64,000 nt of DNA. Origin: Altererythrobacter sp. BO-6 (lineage in GTDB: Bacteria; Pseudomonadota; Alphaproteobacteria; Sphingomonadales; Sphingomonadaceae). Both the position numbers and the translations under genes were made by a program. The DNA is taken from contig NZ_CP049259.1 in NCBI RefSeq assembly GCF_011047315.1, forward strand, positions 2,523,001 to 2,587,000, given 5' to 3'. Below are positions 35,809 to 46,300 of the stretch, piece after piece (position 1 is the stretch's first letter; each line of letters starts with the position of its first letter). Under the pieces are notes generated by a model, which worked only from the letters and a program-made list of their open reading frames with translations, had not been told where the DNA came from and did not search any database.

Positions 35809-35838
35809 AAAAAAAACGGGGCCCCGCAGGACCCCGTT
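35809..35838 (-). terminator. Rho-independent terminator of small membrane protein gene
   Basis: AACGGGG (35815-35821) pairs with CCCCGTT (35832-35838). On the minus strand a run of eight T follows the stem. It lies 25 bases past the stop codon of the gene at 35863-36078. The plus strand lacks a T-run, so it does not clearly end the tatABC transcript. Confidence 0.8.
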
Positions 35839-35862
35839 CCTAATTCGGATTGAAAAATCCTC

Positions 35863-36078
35863 TTAGTTGCTGACCGGATCGTCGTCGCCGTCAGCAGCGA
35901 TGATGATACCAGCAACAACTGCTGCACCCGCGAGGATCGCGATGAGCAGGCCCGAACCACCCATTTCGCTTTCGTCTTCGACGGGAGCCGAGGTACGAGA
36001 AAGCGAAACTTCGGCGATTGCCGGAGCGGTTGCGAGAGAGAGGACCGCAGCAGCTGCTGCGAGAGTACGGATTTTCAT
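35863..36078 (-). CDS. Small exported membrane-anchored protein
   Basis: This is a 71-residue protein. An N-terminal signal peptide (MKIRTLAAAAAVLSLATAPAIAEV) is followed by a short polar stretch ending in EDESEMGGSG, one membrane segment (LLIAILAGAAVVAGIIIAA) and an acidic tail DGDDDPVSN. Very similar small proteins with the same ESE-GGSG motif and DGDD tail are, from memory, frequent in sphingomonads, usually single-gene units with strong terminators as here. The mature product would be a one-span periplasm-facing membrane peptide. The function is unknown. Confidence 0.8.
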   Translation of the reverse strand: MKIRTLAAAAAVLSLATAPAIAEVSLSRTSAPVEDESEMGGSGLLIAILAGAAVVAGIIIAADGDDDPVSN

Positions 36079-36343
36079 TTGGGATCTCCTATCGGCTTGT
36101 CTTGATCCAGTTCATGATTACGCAAGGATGAGATTGGACACAAGATCAAATTACGCACTAGTCTTCGCTGAAACGGTTGAATTTGTCGTTGAATTGAAAG
36201 TCTTGCCTGAACTGTTGCAATATTACCGCGACTTACGAGCGATCAGCAACCCGCCGATGCCGCCCCCTGCCGCTAATGACGAATCATTCGCTAATTTAGA
36301 GTAAATTTTTCCTTTGCGGATCAACCGGGCCGTCGGTGACCCT

Positions 36344-38002
36344 TCACCGACGTTGATAGACCCGCTCGCCATTGACCCATGTTTCAAGCACTTGCGTTGC
36401 CCTGATCTGCTCGGGCGAGGAGAGGAAAGGATCGCGGTCCACCAGGATAAAATCGGCGCGTTCGCCGGCTGCAAGCCGCCCAAACCTTCCTTCGGCAAAC
36501 CCGGCATATGCAGCTCCCGAAGTGAAAGCAGCGAGTGCCGCCTCGCGAGAAAGGCTTTCCTGCGGCAACCAGCCGCCGAACGGCTCGCCCGCAGTGTCCG
36601 TACGGCTGATCGCGGCAGCAATTCCGGAAAAGACGTCGGCGGGTTCAACCGGCGCGTCAGAGCCAAATGCCAGCGGTGCCCCGGCTGCAGCGATGCTGCG
36701 CCAGGCATAGGCGCCGTCAAGCCGGTCAGGGCCCAGGCGTGCCTCGGCCATCAACCGGTCCGAAGTCTGGTGCAGCGGTTGCATCGAGGCAATGATCCCG
36801 TGCTTGCCGAACAGCGCGATATCGGCCGGATCGACGATCTGGGCGTGCTCGATTCGCCAGCGGCGATCCCCTGAGTAAGACGCGCTCAATTCCTCGATCG
36901 CGTTCAGCAATTCGGCATTGGCGGCGTCGCCGATCGCGTGGGTCGCGACCTGGAACCCGTCCATCGCCGCGCGGCTCATCAGGTTGCGCAGCTGAGCCGG
37001 GCTGAGCAGCGGCAGGCCGCGGTGGCTCGGCTCGTCATGATAGGGCTGCTTCAGGGTGGCACCGCGAGAACCCAGTGCGCCGTCGAGGTAAAGCTTGACG
37101 CCGTTGAGCCGCAGCCGGTCGTCATAAAGCCATGGCGTCGGCGCCGGTCCACCGATCAGCTCCATCGATTTGACGCTGTCGGCGTAAGACATGATGCGAA
37201 GCTTCAACGCGCCATTGTCGCCTGCACGGCGGAAGGTCTGCCAGTCCTCGATCGTCGTGCCCATGTCGGCCACGGCAGTGATGCCGTTAGTCAGAAGGAT
37301 ATCTTGCGCCTTGCGCAGTGCAACGTCGCGATCGGCGGCCCGCGGGGCAGGGACCACGCTGTTGATCAGCGCTTCGGCAGCATCGACAAACACACCGCTT
37401 GGCTTGCCCGCTGCATCGCGGATGATCCGTCCGCCCGAGACTTCCTTGGTTGCTGCGGTGACGCCGGCCTTTTCCATCGCCATGCCGTTGGCCCAGCTGG
37501 CGTGGCCATCGACGCGGCTCAGCCACACCGGTCGGTCAGGCACGATGGCATCAAGTTCGGCGGCAGTGGGGAAGCGGCCCAGTCCCCACTTCTCCTGGTT
37601 CCAGCCGCGCCCCAGGATCCACGGACGGGTGGGATTATCAGCTGCGAATTGGGCGATCTTCGCCAGCGCATCCTCAAGCGAATTCGTGTCCGACAGGTCA
37701 AGCGTAAGCGCGCCGAAACCGATCCCCATCACGTGGACATGGGCGTCGATCATGCCCGGCAGCATCACGCGGCCTTCGCCATCGACGCGAAAGTCGATCC
37801 CCTCGGGCTGCTTGTCGCCGCGTTTCAGCACCGCGCGGATATGCCCGTCATCGGCGATCACCAGCGCTTCGAAACGCGCGACCGCCCCCGTCTCGTCGAT
37901 CGTGATGCCTTCGACATTGTCGACGAGCGTGTCGGCCGCCGCAGGAGCGGCCAGAAGGGCGGACGCGGCCGTTACCGCCAGCAGCAAAGCTTTGCGGATC
38001 AT
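36344..38002 (-). CDS. Exported amidohydrolase (YtcJ-like)
   Basis: This 552-residue metallo-hydrolase begins with a signal peptide (MIRKALLLAVTAASALLAAPAAA), so it works in the periplasm. The amidohydrolase fold shows the metal-binding HVH in MLPGMIDAHVHVMGIG near residue 88, YtcJ-type strings (GRGWNQEKWGLGRFPTAAELDAIVPDRPVWL, DGHASWANG) and a C-terminal Asp region FGSDAPVEPADVFSGIAAAI. Family members hydrolyse C-N bonds in amides; the substrate here is unknown. It overlaps the preceding 3-hydroxyisobutyrate dehydrogenase-like gene by 4 bases. Confidence 0.88.
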   Translation of the reverse strand: MIRKALLLAVTAASALLAAPAAADTLVDNVEGITIDETGAVARFEALVIADDGHIRAVLKRGDKQPEGIDFRVDGEGRVMLPGMIDAHVHVMGIGFGALTLDLSDTNSLEDALAKIAQFAADNPTRPWILGRGWNQEKWGLGRFPTAAELDAIVPDRPVWLSRVDGHASWANGMAMEKAGVTAATKEVSGGRIIRDAAGKPSGVFVDAAEALINSVVPAPRAADRDVALRKAQDILLTNGITAVADMGTTIEDWQTFRRAGDNGALKLRIMSYADSVKSMELIGGPAPTPWLYDDRLRLNGVKLYLDGALGSRGATLKQPYHDEPSHRGLPLLSPAQLRNLMSRAAMDGFQVATHAIGDAANAELLNAIEELSASYSGDRRWRIEHAQIVDPADIALFGKHGIIASMQPLHQTSDRLMAEARLGPDRLDGAYAWRSIAAAGAPLAFGSDAPVEPADVFSGIAAAISRTDTAGEPFGGWLPQESLSREAALAAFTSGAAYAGFAEGRFGRLAAGERADFILVDRDPFLSSPEQIRATQVLETWVNGERVYQRR

Positions 38003-38901
38003 TGCGAACCTCCTTTGGGCAAACGGGTGATCAGCGCGCTGGTGTCCAGCCTGCCGCCGCCTTGCGCCTGTACCTCGGCATAGAATTGATCAACCAGCGC
38101 GGAAACGGGCGATGACAGGCCCAGCCGCCTCGCTTCCGCCAAGGCATAGCCCAGGTCCTTGCGCATCCAGTCGATGGCAAAGCCGAATGCGAATTCGTCC
38201 TTCACCATGGTCGCCCAGCGGTTTTCCATCTGCCAGCTTTGCGCCGCTCCGCCCGAAATTGCTTCGAAGGTCTTGTCCATGTCCAGCCCCGCGGCGCCGG
38301 CCAGCCGGATTGCTTCGCTAAGGCCGCCCAATATGCCGGCGATGCACATCTGGTTGGCCATTTTGGCGGTCTGGCCGGCGCCCGCTGGGCCAACGTGGAC
38401 GATCCGCGCAGCGTAGCAATCCATTACCGGCGTCGCACGTGTCATGGCCTCGGCGCTGCCGCCGCACATGATCGCGAGCTTGCCGTTTTCCGCACCTGCC
38501 TGACCGCCGGACACCGGCGCATCCACGGCTTCGAGCCCGATCTCGCGGGTTGCCGCGTCGATCCGCCGGGCCATGTCGGCGGACACAGTCGTATGATCGA
38601 CCAGCAACGCGCCATCAGCCATTGCCGCCAGTGCGCCATCTGCACCGAACAGCACTTCAGCCAGGTCATCGTCATTACCGACGCAGGTGAACGCCACTTC
38701 CGCATCTGCCACCGCTTGCGCCGGGGTGGCAGCCAGCGCGACTTGAAGTCCGCGCTTGGCGCAATCGGCTTGCCAGGCCTGGGCGCGGGCTGACGTGCGG
38801 TTGAATGCGGTGACGGCATGACCTGCTGCAGCCAGATGACGCGCCATCGGCGCTCCCATCACGCCCAGGCCGATAAAGGCGATCTTGTGAAGCTTGCTCA
38901 T
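37999..38901 (-). CDS. 3-hydroxyisobutyrate dehydrogenase-like protein (NAD-binding)
   Basis: This is a 300-residue beta-hydroxyacid dehydrogenase starting MSKLHKIAFIGLGVMGAPMARHLAAAGH, with the GxGxMG dinucleotide fold. The substrate-binding motif DAPVSGGQAGAENGKLAIMCGG and the catalytic Lys region GAGQTAKMANQMCI are present. The family oxidises 3-hydroxyisobutyrate (valine breakdown), tartronate semialdehyde and similar acids; mmsB is a candidate name but I do not assert it. I chose this ATG because the upstream in-frame Met leads only into the ilvA promoter region. The next gene downstream overlaps by 4 bases. Confidence 0.88.
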   Translation of the reverse strand: MSKLHKIAFIGLGVMGAPMARHLAAAGHAVTAFNRTSARAQAWQADCAKRGLQVALAATPAQAVADAEVAFTCVGNDDDLAEVLFGADGALAAMADGALLVDHTTVSADMARRIDAATREIGLEAVDAPVSGGQAGAENGKLAIMCGGSAEAMTRATPVMDCYAARIVHVGPAGAGQTAKMANQMCIAGILGGLSEAIRLAGAAGLDMDKTFEAISGGAAQSWQMENRWATMVKDEFAFGFAIDWMRKDLGYALAEARRLGLSSPVSALVDQFYAEVQAQGGGRLDTSALITRLPKGGSQ

Positions 38902-39006
38902 AGCGCTGCGCGGTAATGCGAAACGGGCTGACTGCAACCGCTTTTATGGGCGCGCGAAGTTTGATTGCCGTTGCGGATAACGGGCCTTGCCCCTATCCCC
39001 CGCGCC

Positions 39007-40260
39007 ATGACCAGCCAACCGGCCTTTGCCAGCAAGGATGCAGCGCGCGCCGCGCTGACGATCGAGGATGTTCGCGCCGCCGCCGCGCGGATCGAAGGTG
39101 CCGTCGTGCGCACCCCGATGATGCATTCGATCACGCTGTCGCGGATTGCCGGTTGCGAGATCTGGCTGAAGTTCGAGAACCTGCAGTTCACGGCCGCCTA
39201 TAAGGAGCGCGGCGCGCTGAATGCCTTGCTGCACCTCAACGAAGAGCAGAAGCGGCGCGGCGTGATCGCGGCATCGGCCGGCAACCATAGCCAGGGCCTG
39301 AGCTATCATGGCACGCGGCTGGGCGTGCCGGTGACCATCGTCATGCCGCGCACCACGCCTACGGTAAAGGTGATGCAGACCGAAAGCGTGGGCGGCAATG
39401 TCTTGCTGGAAGGCGAAACCTTCGATGACGCCTATGCCCATGCGCGCAAGCTGGAGCAGGAACGCGGGCTGACCTTCATCCACCCGTTTGACGATCCGCT
39501 CGTCGCCGCCGGCCAGGGGACAGTCGGCCTGGAAATGCTCGAAGACGTGCCCGATCTCGATTGCCTGGTCGTGCCGATCGGCGGGGGCGGGCTGATTTCC
39601 GGCATCGCCACCGTTGCCGATGCCATCAACCCGGCGATCGAGATGATCGGCGTGCAGGCCGAACTGTTCCCTTCGATGTACGCCCGGATCAAGGGGCAGG
39701 ACATGGCCTGCGGCGGCGATACGCTGGCTGAAGGGATTGCGGTAAAGGCGCCGGGTGAATTCACCTCGCAGATCATTGCCAGCCTGGTTGATGACATCGT
39801 GCTGGTGGACGAACAGTCGCTTGAAAACGCTGTCTCGCTGCTGCTCCAGATCGAAAAGACAGTGGTGGAAGGTGCCGGTGCGGCGGGGCTCGCCGCGGTG
39901 CTGGCCAATCCTGAACGTTTCGCTGGCAAGAAAGTCGGCCTGGTGCTGTGCGGCGGCAATATCGATACGCGCCTGCTTGCCAACGTCCTCCTGCGCGATC
40001 TGGCGCGCCAAGGGCGCCTTGCGCGGCTCAGGATCACGCTGCAGGATCGGCCCGGTGCATTGTTCAAGGTGATGCGCGAATTCAACGAGCACAACGTCAA
40101 CATCATCGAAATCTATCACCAGCGCATCTTTACCTCGCTGCCGGCGAAGGGGCTGATCACCGATATCGAATGCGAGGCGCGCGACCGCGAACAGCTCGAT
40201 GCCTTGGTTAAAGCGCTGCGGGACAAGGGCTATACGGTCAATCCGGTCGAGCTCAACTGA
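39007..40260 (+). CDS. ilvA: Threonine ammonia-lyase with ACT domain
   Basis: This 417-residue PLP enzyme deaminates threonine to 2-oxobutyrate. The PLP-Lys is in FTAAYKERGALNALL near residue 63, the glycine-rich phosphate loop is VPIGGGGLISGIA, and the SAGNHSQGLSYH motif is near residue 94. The C-terminal 80 residues form an ACT-like regulatory domain (RLRITLQDRPGALFKVMREF). This type is usually subject to feedback control. The start MTSQPAFASKDAAR is preferred over one 14 codons earlier. It is divergent from the dehydrogenase-amidohydrolase pair. Confidence 0.93.
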   Translation: MTSQPAFASKDAARAALTIEDVRAAAARIEGAVVRTPMMHSITLSRIAGCEIWLKFENLQFTAAYKERGALNALLHLNEEQKRRGVIAASAGNHSQGLSYHGTRLGVPVTIVMPRTTPTVKVMQTESVGGNVLLEGETFDDAYAHARKLEQERGLTFIHPFDDPLVAAGQGTVGLEMLEDVPDLDCLVVPIGGGGLISGIATVADAINPAIEMIGVQAELFPSMYARIKGQDMACGGDTLAEGIAVKAPGEFTSQIIASLVDDIVLVDEQSLENAVSLLLQIEKTVVEGAGAAGLAAVLANPERFAGKKVGLVLCGGNIDTRLLANVLLRDLARQGRLARLRITLQDRPGALFKVMREFNEHNVNIIEIYHQRIFTSLPAKGLITDIECEARDREQLDALVKALRDKGYTVNPVELN

Positions 40261-40309
40261 CCGCAAAAAGAACCGCTTCATCGTGCTTTAGTGCACTGAT
40301 TGGACGATA

Positions 40310-40330
40310 TTAACCATCTCTCATGGTTAA
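40310..40330. promoter_or_regulatory. Inverted repeat with TTAACCAT arms
   Basis: TTAACCAT and ATGGTTAA (8-bp perfect arms) enclose a 5-base CTCTC spacer in the 163-base gap between ilvA and the transferase gene. TTAA-containing half-sites resemble parts of CtrA-type boxes, but the spacing does not match the usual direct repeat. It could also be a weak terminator for ilvA. No function is shown. Confidence 0.35.
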
Positions 40331-40423
40331 AGACCTTTTACCGGCGGGCCGGAACAGGCATAACAACGTCTTAACGCGCACTCGATGCGATTCCTTGGTG
40401 TGGTAGAGGACCTTGTTAGAACT

Positions 40424-41257
40424 GTGACGGCGCCGATCCGCTTTCCCCGTTTTTTCGTGACCAGCCCGGCGCCGTGTCCGTACCTGCCCGGTCGCAGCGA
40501 GCGGAAGGTATTTACGGAGCTTAAGGGGCCGCATGCCGAGCAACTGAACGAAGCGCTCGGACGAATCGGTTTCCGCCGCAGCCAGACGGTGGCCTATCGC
40601 CCTAGCTGCCTCGATTGCCAGGCCTGTGTGTCGGTGCGGGTGGCAGCGCTGGATTTCGACGCTTCCGCCACCCAACGCCGCAATTTGCGCGACAATGGTG
40701 ACCTCATCGCCACCGAATGCCGCCCATGGGCGACCGACGAACAATTCGAGCTGCTGCAGCGCTATCTGGGTGAACGCCATCCCGATGGGGGCATGGCGAC
40801 GATGGACGAGATGGACTTTGCCGACATGGTCGAGCACACGCCCGTGTCCAGCACCATGATCGAATATCGCGAGCCGACCGCAACCGGCGAACCCGGGCGT
40901 CTGGTGGGTGTTTGCCTGACCGACCGGCAGAGCGACGGCCTGTCGATGATCTACAGCTTTTATGACGCGCAGCACCCGTCGCGCTCGGGCCTCGGCAATT
41001 ACATCATCCTTGATCACATCCGCCGCGCGGCGGCAGAGGGTTTGCCCTTTGTTTATCTCGGTTATTGGGTGGAGGGTTCACCCAGGATGCAATACAAGGT
41101 CCGTTACCGCCCGATGGAAAAACTGACCCGTGACGGTTGGGTGCGGATTTCGCGTGAAGAGCAGGACGCACTGATCGCGGCAGCCACCAGGCGCCGCAAT
41201 CCGGTGCCGCTATCGAGTGGAAAGGATGGCCGGCAGCCGCGCCTTCCCACGAGCTGA
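40424..41257 (+). CDS. bpt: Aspartate/glutamate leucyltransferase (Bpt-type)
   Basis: This 277-residue enzyme moves Leu from leucyl-tRNA onto N-terminal Asp or Glu of proteins, marking them for ClpS-ClpAP degradation. I chose GTG at 40424 because the family core starts [23 protein letters not shown]; the ATG at 40385 adds 13 residues without homology and has no ribosome-binding site. Conserved parts are the Cys-containing [22 protein letters not shown], and the C-terminal [21 protein letters not shown]. The tamA start lies inside its 3' end in another frame. Confidence 0.9.
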   Translation: MTAPIRFPRFFVTSPAPCPYLPGRSERKVFTELKGPHAEQLNEALGRIGFRRSQTVAYRPSCLDCQACVSVRVAALDFDASATQRRNLRDNGDLIATECRPWATDEQFELLQRYLGERHPDGGMATMDEMDFADMVEHTPVSSTMIEYREPTATGEPGRLVGVCLTDRQSDGLSMIYSFYDAQHPSRSGLGNYIILDHIRRAAAEGLPFVYLGYWVEGSPRMQYKVRYRPMEKLTRDGWVRISREEQDALIAAATRRRNPVPLSSGKDGRQPRLPTS

Positions 41258-43382
41258 CTCCATAGTCCCCCGTTTAGCAGCCTCGATCCTCGCAAGCTGC
41301 CTGCTTGCGCACCCGCTGATGCTTGCGGCGCAGGATCGCTCTGCCCCGCAGCGGCTTGAGGATCTGATCCCCGACAGCGCGATCGATGCGCCCGATGAAT
41401 GGGCGACGGAGGGGGCACCGGCTGGCGAAGCGCCAGTTGATGACCTGGTCGAGCCCGAAGCTCCGTTCGATGCGATCGAGGTTCCATCGGTCGAGCCGAT
41501 TGAGCCGACCGAAGATGCTGCCTTGGAAGAGCAAGCCAGCGATCCCTTTGCCGGTGTGATTGACCTTCCGCTGCGGCGGGTACCGGAACTCGAAACCGTC
41601 CGGATTGATCGCGGGCTTGAACTGGCGTTCCCGGTCGATCCGGAAGCATTCCCCGAGCGAGACGCCTTTGTCGCGCGTTACCGGCTGCTGCGTGAGGCAG
41701 AACGCATCGGCAATGGCGAAGACAATGTGGCCTTGCGTGCGGCGCGGATCCGGGCCGATCGCGACCTGCTAGAGCGGCAATTGCGCGTCTACGGCTATTA
41801 CGACGCGCGGGTTTCGCGCAGCCTTGATGAGCGCGATGAGGCCGCCGAGGCCGAAGGACGGACACCGGCAGTGCGTTTCGCTGTGCAGCCGGGTGAACGC
41901 TATAGTTTCGGGGTGATCGAACTGGGGCAACTAGGCGCTGCGCCGGATGCCGGTGATTTGCGCGCGAAGTTTGCAATCGAAACAGGCGATCCGCTGCTTG
42001 CGGACCGTATCGTGGAGCGTCGCAACGCGCTGGCCACGGCACTGGGCGAAAGCGGCTATCCCTTCGCCCGACTTGAGCCGCCGGAATTGCTGATCGATCA
42101 CAAGCGCAGCGAGGGTGACCTCAGCATGCCGGTTGATCCCGGGGGCAAATATTCTTTCGGTGAAGTGACGAGCAGCCTGCCCGATTTTCTCTCCGGCAAG
42201 CATCTGTCGCAGATCGCCCGCTTCGAACCGGGCGATGTCTACCAGCAGAGCTTGGAAGAGGATTTGCGCCGCGCCATTCTGGCCACGGGGCTGGTCTCCT
42301 CGGTCAGCATCGCCCCGCGTATTGTCGAAGAGCCGACCGGCGACCAGCTGGGCGAGCTCGCCATGGACGTCAGTCTGACTGAAGGGCGGCTGCGGACTAT
42401 CGCCGGCGCTATCGGCTATGGCACGGAAGATGGCATAAAGGTCGAGGCAAGCTGGGAACATCGCAACCTGTTCCCGCCCGAAGGAGCGCTCAAGTTTCGC
42501 GGAATCCTGGGTACCCGCGAGATGCTGGCAGGGGTCGGTTTCCGCCGCAACAATTTCCGCGGGAGGGACCAGCTCCTGACTGTCGACGCCTACGCCAGCG
42601 ACATCAGGACCGAAGCGGTCGAAGCGCGCACGGTGGGCCTGCGCGCCGCATTTGAACGCTATTCGAATCTGCTGTTCCAGAAACCCTTCAGCTGGCAGGT
42701 TGGTGCCGAAGTCCTGTTTTCCGACGAACGTAACCGGGTGATCGGTGGCATTGCTCGTCCGCGCCAGGAATACCTGATCAGCTCGCTGTTCGGTCGCGCG
42801 ACCATCGACCAGAGCGATTCACTGCTGGATCCAACCCGCGGGTTCCGCGTCACGCTGTTTGCCGCCCCCGAAGTCTCGCGCGCCTTCGGGACCGAGACCG
42901 TCTATGGCCGCGCACAGCTCGATGCGAGTTACTATCTCCCCGCCAGCGACGGCATTACCCTTGCCACGCGCGGCCGTTTTGCAACGATCCAGGGCGCGCA
43001 AACATTTGAAGTCGCGCCGTCGCGCCGGATCTACGCGGGCGGCGGGTCGTCGGTGCGCGGCTATGGCTATCAGGCGGTGGGACCGCGCAATGATTTCGGC
43101 GAACCGACAGGTGGCCGGTCGCTGGTGGAATTCAGCGCCGAAGCGCGGATCGATACCGGCCTGTTCGACGGCGCGGTGCAAGTGGTGCCTTTCTTCGATC
43201 TTGGCACAGTCTCGCTCGACAGCACGCCCGACTTCCGCTTCGTCAATTACGGCGTGGGGGTGGGCGTGCGCTACAAGACCGGGTTTGGCCCGATCCGGGT
43301 GGACGTGGGCGTGCCGCTGAACCGCAATCCGATGTTTGACAGCCCGGTCGCGGTCTATGTCTCGCTGGGGCAGGCATTCTGA
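41226..43382 (+). CDS. tamA: Outer-membrane assembly protein TamA (Omp85 family)
   Basis: This is a 718-residue protein of the BamA/TamA superfamily. The ATG at 41226 ([12 protein letters not shown]) opens a long signal region; cleavage is likely near ALLAAQ, about residue 38. It overlaps the transferase gene by 32 bases. Next comes a long acidic, Pro-rich linker, then POTRA domains (e.g. [27 protein letters not shown]) and a C-terminal Omp85 beta-barrel with the conserved [16 protein letters not shown] motif and the end YVSLGQAF. TamA works with TamB in outer-membrane protein and lipid delivery. Start and stop overlap with tamB in TGATG. Confidence 0.93.
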   Translation: MAGSRAFPRADSIVPRLAASILASCLLAHPLMLAAQDRSAPQRLEDLIPDSAIDAPDEWATEGAPAGEAPVDDLVEPEAPFDAIEVPSVEPIEPTEDAALEEQASDPFAGVIDLPLRRVPELETVRIDRGLELAFPVDPEAFPERDAFVARYRLLREAERIGNGEDNVALRAARIRADRDLLERQLRVYGYYDARVSRSLDERDEAAEAEGRTPAVRFAVQPGERYSFGVIELGQLGAAPDAGDLRAKFAIETGDPLLADRIVERRNALATALGESGYPFARLEPPELLIDHKRSEGDLSMPVDPGGKYSFGEVTSSLPDFLSGKHLSQIARFEPGDVYQQSLEEDLRRAILATGLVSSVSIAPRIVEEPTGDQLGELAMDVSLTEGRLRTIAGAIGYGTEDGIKVEASWEHRNLFPPEGALKFRGILGTREMLAGVGFRRNNFRGRDQLLTVDAYASDIRTEAVEARTVGLRAAFERYSNLLFQKPFSWQVGAEVLFSDERNRVIGGIARPRQEYLISSLFGRATIDQSDSLLDPTRGFRVTLFAAPEVSRAFGTETVYGRAQLDASYYLPASDGITLATRGRFATIQGAQTFEVAPSRRIYAGGGSSVRGYGYQAVGPRNDFGEPTGGRSLVEFSAEARIDTGLFDGAVQVVPFFDLGTVSLDSTPDFRFVNYGVGVGVRYKTGFGPIRVDVGVPLNRNPMFDSPVAVYVSLGQAF

Positions 43383-46300
43383 TGGCGGATCCGCTGGTCG
43401 ATGATCAGGATGCGGACCTGCCACAGGTCTCGCGGCGGCGGCGCTGGGCCAAGCGGCTCGGTTGGGCCCTGGCGCTGCTGGTTACACCAATTGTGCTGGC
43501 GTTTCTGGCGCTCAATTCCCCGATCGGGAAGCGCTGGATTGCGGACCAGATTGCGTCTTATGCCCCGGCATCGGGCCTGACAGTCAGGGTGGGACGGATC
43601 GAAGGCGATATCTATCGCGATGCCATCCTGCATGACGTGATCCTGGCTGATCCGAAAGGCCCGTTCCTTACCATTCCGGTGGTTGAGCTGGACTGGCGCC
43701 CGCTCAGCTGGATTACGCGGGGCCTCGACATCCGGAAAGTAGTTGCCCGGCGTGGGCGGCTCGACCGCTTGCCGGAGCTCCTGCCCGGTGATCCCGATGC
43801 GCCGGTGCTGCCCGATTTCGACATACGGATCGACCGGTTCGAGATCGATAATCTGACCCTCGCGCCCGGCGTGGCGACAGATCGGGCGGAACGGGTCGAT
43901 GCCTTTGCCAGCGCTGACATACGCGATGGGCTGGTGACGCTGAAACTCGATGGGAAGCTGGGCAAGGAAGACCGGATCGCGCTTGCCCTCCATGCCGAGC
44001 CTGATGGCGACAGGTTCGACCTCGATCTGGATTATCGCGCACCGCAAGGGGGGTGGTCGCTGGGCTGACCGGCGCAGAGGAAGGCTACAGCGCCCGCATA
44101 CTTGGCGATGGTACCTGGAAGAACTGGCTTGGCCACGCCCTGGTCAAGCGCGGCGATGCGCGATTTGCCGCCTTCCGCCTGACCAACCGCGCCGGGCGCT
44201 ATGGCATGGTGGGCGAGGCATATGCTGCCGAGGCCAGTACGGGATTAATTCAGCGTTTGCTGGGCGATCGGACCGGCCTGATCCTTGACGGCACTTTCGA
44301 AAGCAGCCGTTTCGATGGCACTGCCCGCGCATTCAGCGATGCGCTGGCACTGCGCGGCGAAGGAGTGATCGACCTCGCCGAAAATGCCTTCGAAGGCTTT
44401 GCGGTTGAAGCAGCCTTGCTCGATCCTGACGTCTTCGGCGAGGGCATCGCCTTGCGCAGTGCCAGCATGCGCGCGACACTGGGCGGGCAGTTCCGCGAAA
44501 TCGCTATCGCACATGACATAACCGCTGGCGAATTCGCCTTGGGGGACATCAGGGCGGTCGGATTGCGGCAGGAGGGCGTCGGCAGCTTTGGCGACGGGGC
44601 GCTGCAAGTGCCACTGGCGCTGCGGGCTGGCCGGATCGAAACCGGCAGCGACATCGCCGATGCGGAGCTTGTTTCCGGAAGCGTTGGGGGCGACCTGATC
44701 TATCGCGACGGGCGAATCCGGATCGCGCCGATGCAGGTGCGGTTCCCGCGGCTGGCGGGGCAACTCGCCTTTGACGCCGACCTGATTGCGGGCAGCTTGC
44801 GGATCGAGGGGCCGGCGGCCTTGCGTGGCCTTGTCATCGACGGGATCGGCACCGCCAAAGCCGATACGCGGATCGCCTTTGCATTGAGCTCGGGCAGGCC
44901 ATGGACTTTCGAGGCCGGCATCTCCGGTAATCTGGCCGGTCTTCCCAATGCGACTGTGCGAAATCTGGCTGGCGACAGCGTCGATTTTCGTACGCGTCTG
45001 AGTGTCGCCGCCGGTGCGCCGGTCCGCTTCGACGAACTCAAGGTAACGTCTCCGCAGATTGACCTCTCTGGCTCAGGCAGCTGGGACGATGGGCGGCTCG
45101 CGCTGGACGGGCGCGGATCGCACACGCGATTTGGCCCGTTCGAAGTCAACGCTGCCGTCGAAGGCGATGTGCCGAGCGGCGAACTGGTCCTCGCCTCGCC
45201 CTATCCTGCCGCAGGGCTCGAAAACGTGCGTCTGGGTTTTGCGCCTGTGGGGGACAGCCTGCAGATCGAGACCGAGGGTAATTCGCTGCTCGGCGAATTC
45301 GTCGGGGTGCTGGGGCTTACTTTGCCTGACGGCGGCCCCGCCTCGCTCGATGTCGAGCGGCTGCGCGTGTGGCAAACTTCGGTCGGCGGGCGGCTGGTGT
45401 TCGAAGACGGCGGGGTGCGCGGGCGGCTTGCCCTAAACGGCGGCGGACTTACGGGAGCGATCGATCTTGCGCCGGATCGACGCGGGCAAGGGTTCTCGGC
45501 TGAGTTGGAGGCTGACGACGCGGCGTTTGGCGGCGAGACGATCATCGAACTGGGGCAAGCCCGCATCACAGCAGATGGGGCACTGGGCGAAGCGTCGAGC
45601 CGCATTCGCGCTGACCTGAGCGGCCGGGCGATCCGCTATGGTCGGCTGTTCCTGGGGCGTGTGGCAGCCAAGACCGAGATCGTCGATGGCAAGGGCTCGC
45701 TCACTGCTTCGATGGTCGGGCGCAGCGGTGGCCGCTTCAACCTTCAGTTTTCCAGCGACTTTGCACCTGGACGCATAGCGGCAATCGCGCGCGGGAATTA
45801 TTCAGGTACGGCGATCACCATGCCGCGCCGCGCTGTGTTTACCCGCAGCGATGGTGGCAGCTGGCGCATGGCGCAAAGCCAGTTCAACCTAGGCAAGGGT
45901 CGCGCGCTGGTCTCGGGCGAGTTCGGCCAGGGGCGCACCGGGCTGGAATTGCAGCTCGACCGGGTCCCGCTAAGCCTGGGCGATCTGGCGGTGCGCGACC
46001 TGGGGCTGGGTGGCAGCGCTTCGGGCATAATCCGCTACCAGGGTGGCGAAGGGCTGGCGCCCACCGGGGATGCCCGGATCAAGGTGGAGGGCCTTACCCG
46101 CTCGGGCCTGCTGCTCGCTTCGCGTCCGGTCGACCTTGCGCTCGCAGCTAATCTCGGCGCCGACAACGCAACCGCCCGCGCGGTGATTGAGTCGGGCGAC
46201 AACCGGCTGGGATGGATCGATGGCAGTATCGCCGGCATGCCCGCTGACGGGACGCTGTATGAACGGCTGCAACGCGGCGCCTTGCGGGCGGACCTGCGTT

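Noticed and set aside
38944..40281. Long minus-strand open frame opposite ilvA
   Set aside because: ilvA has PLP and ACT motifs in the other direction; the antisense frame is compositional noise.
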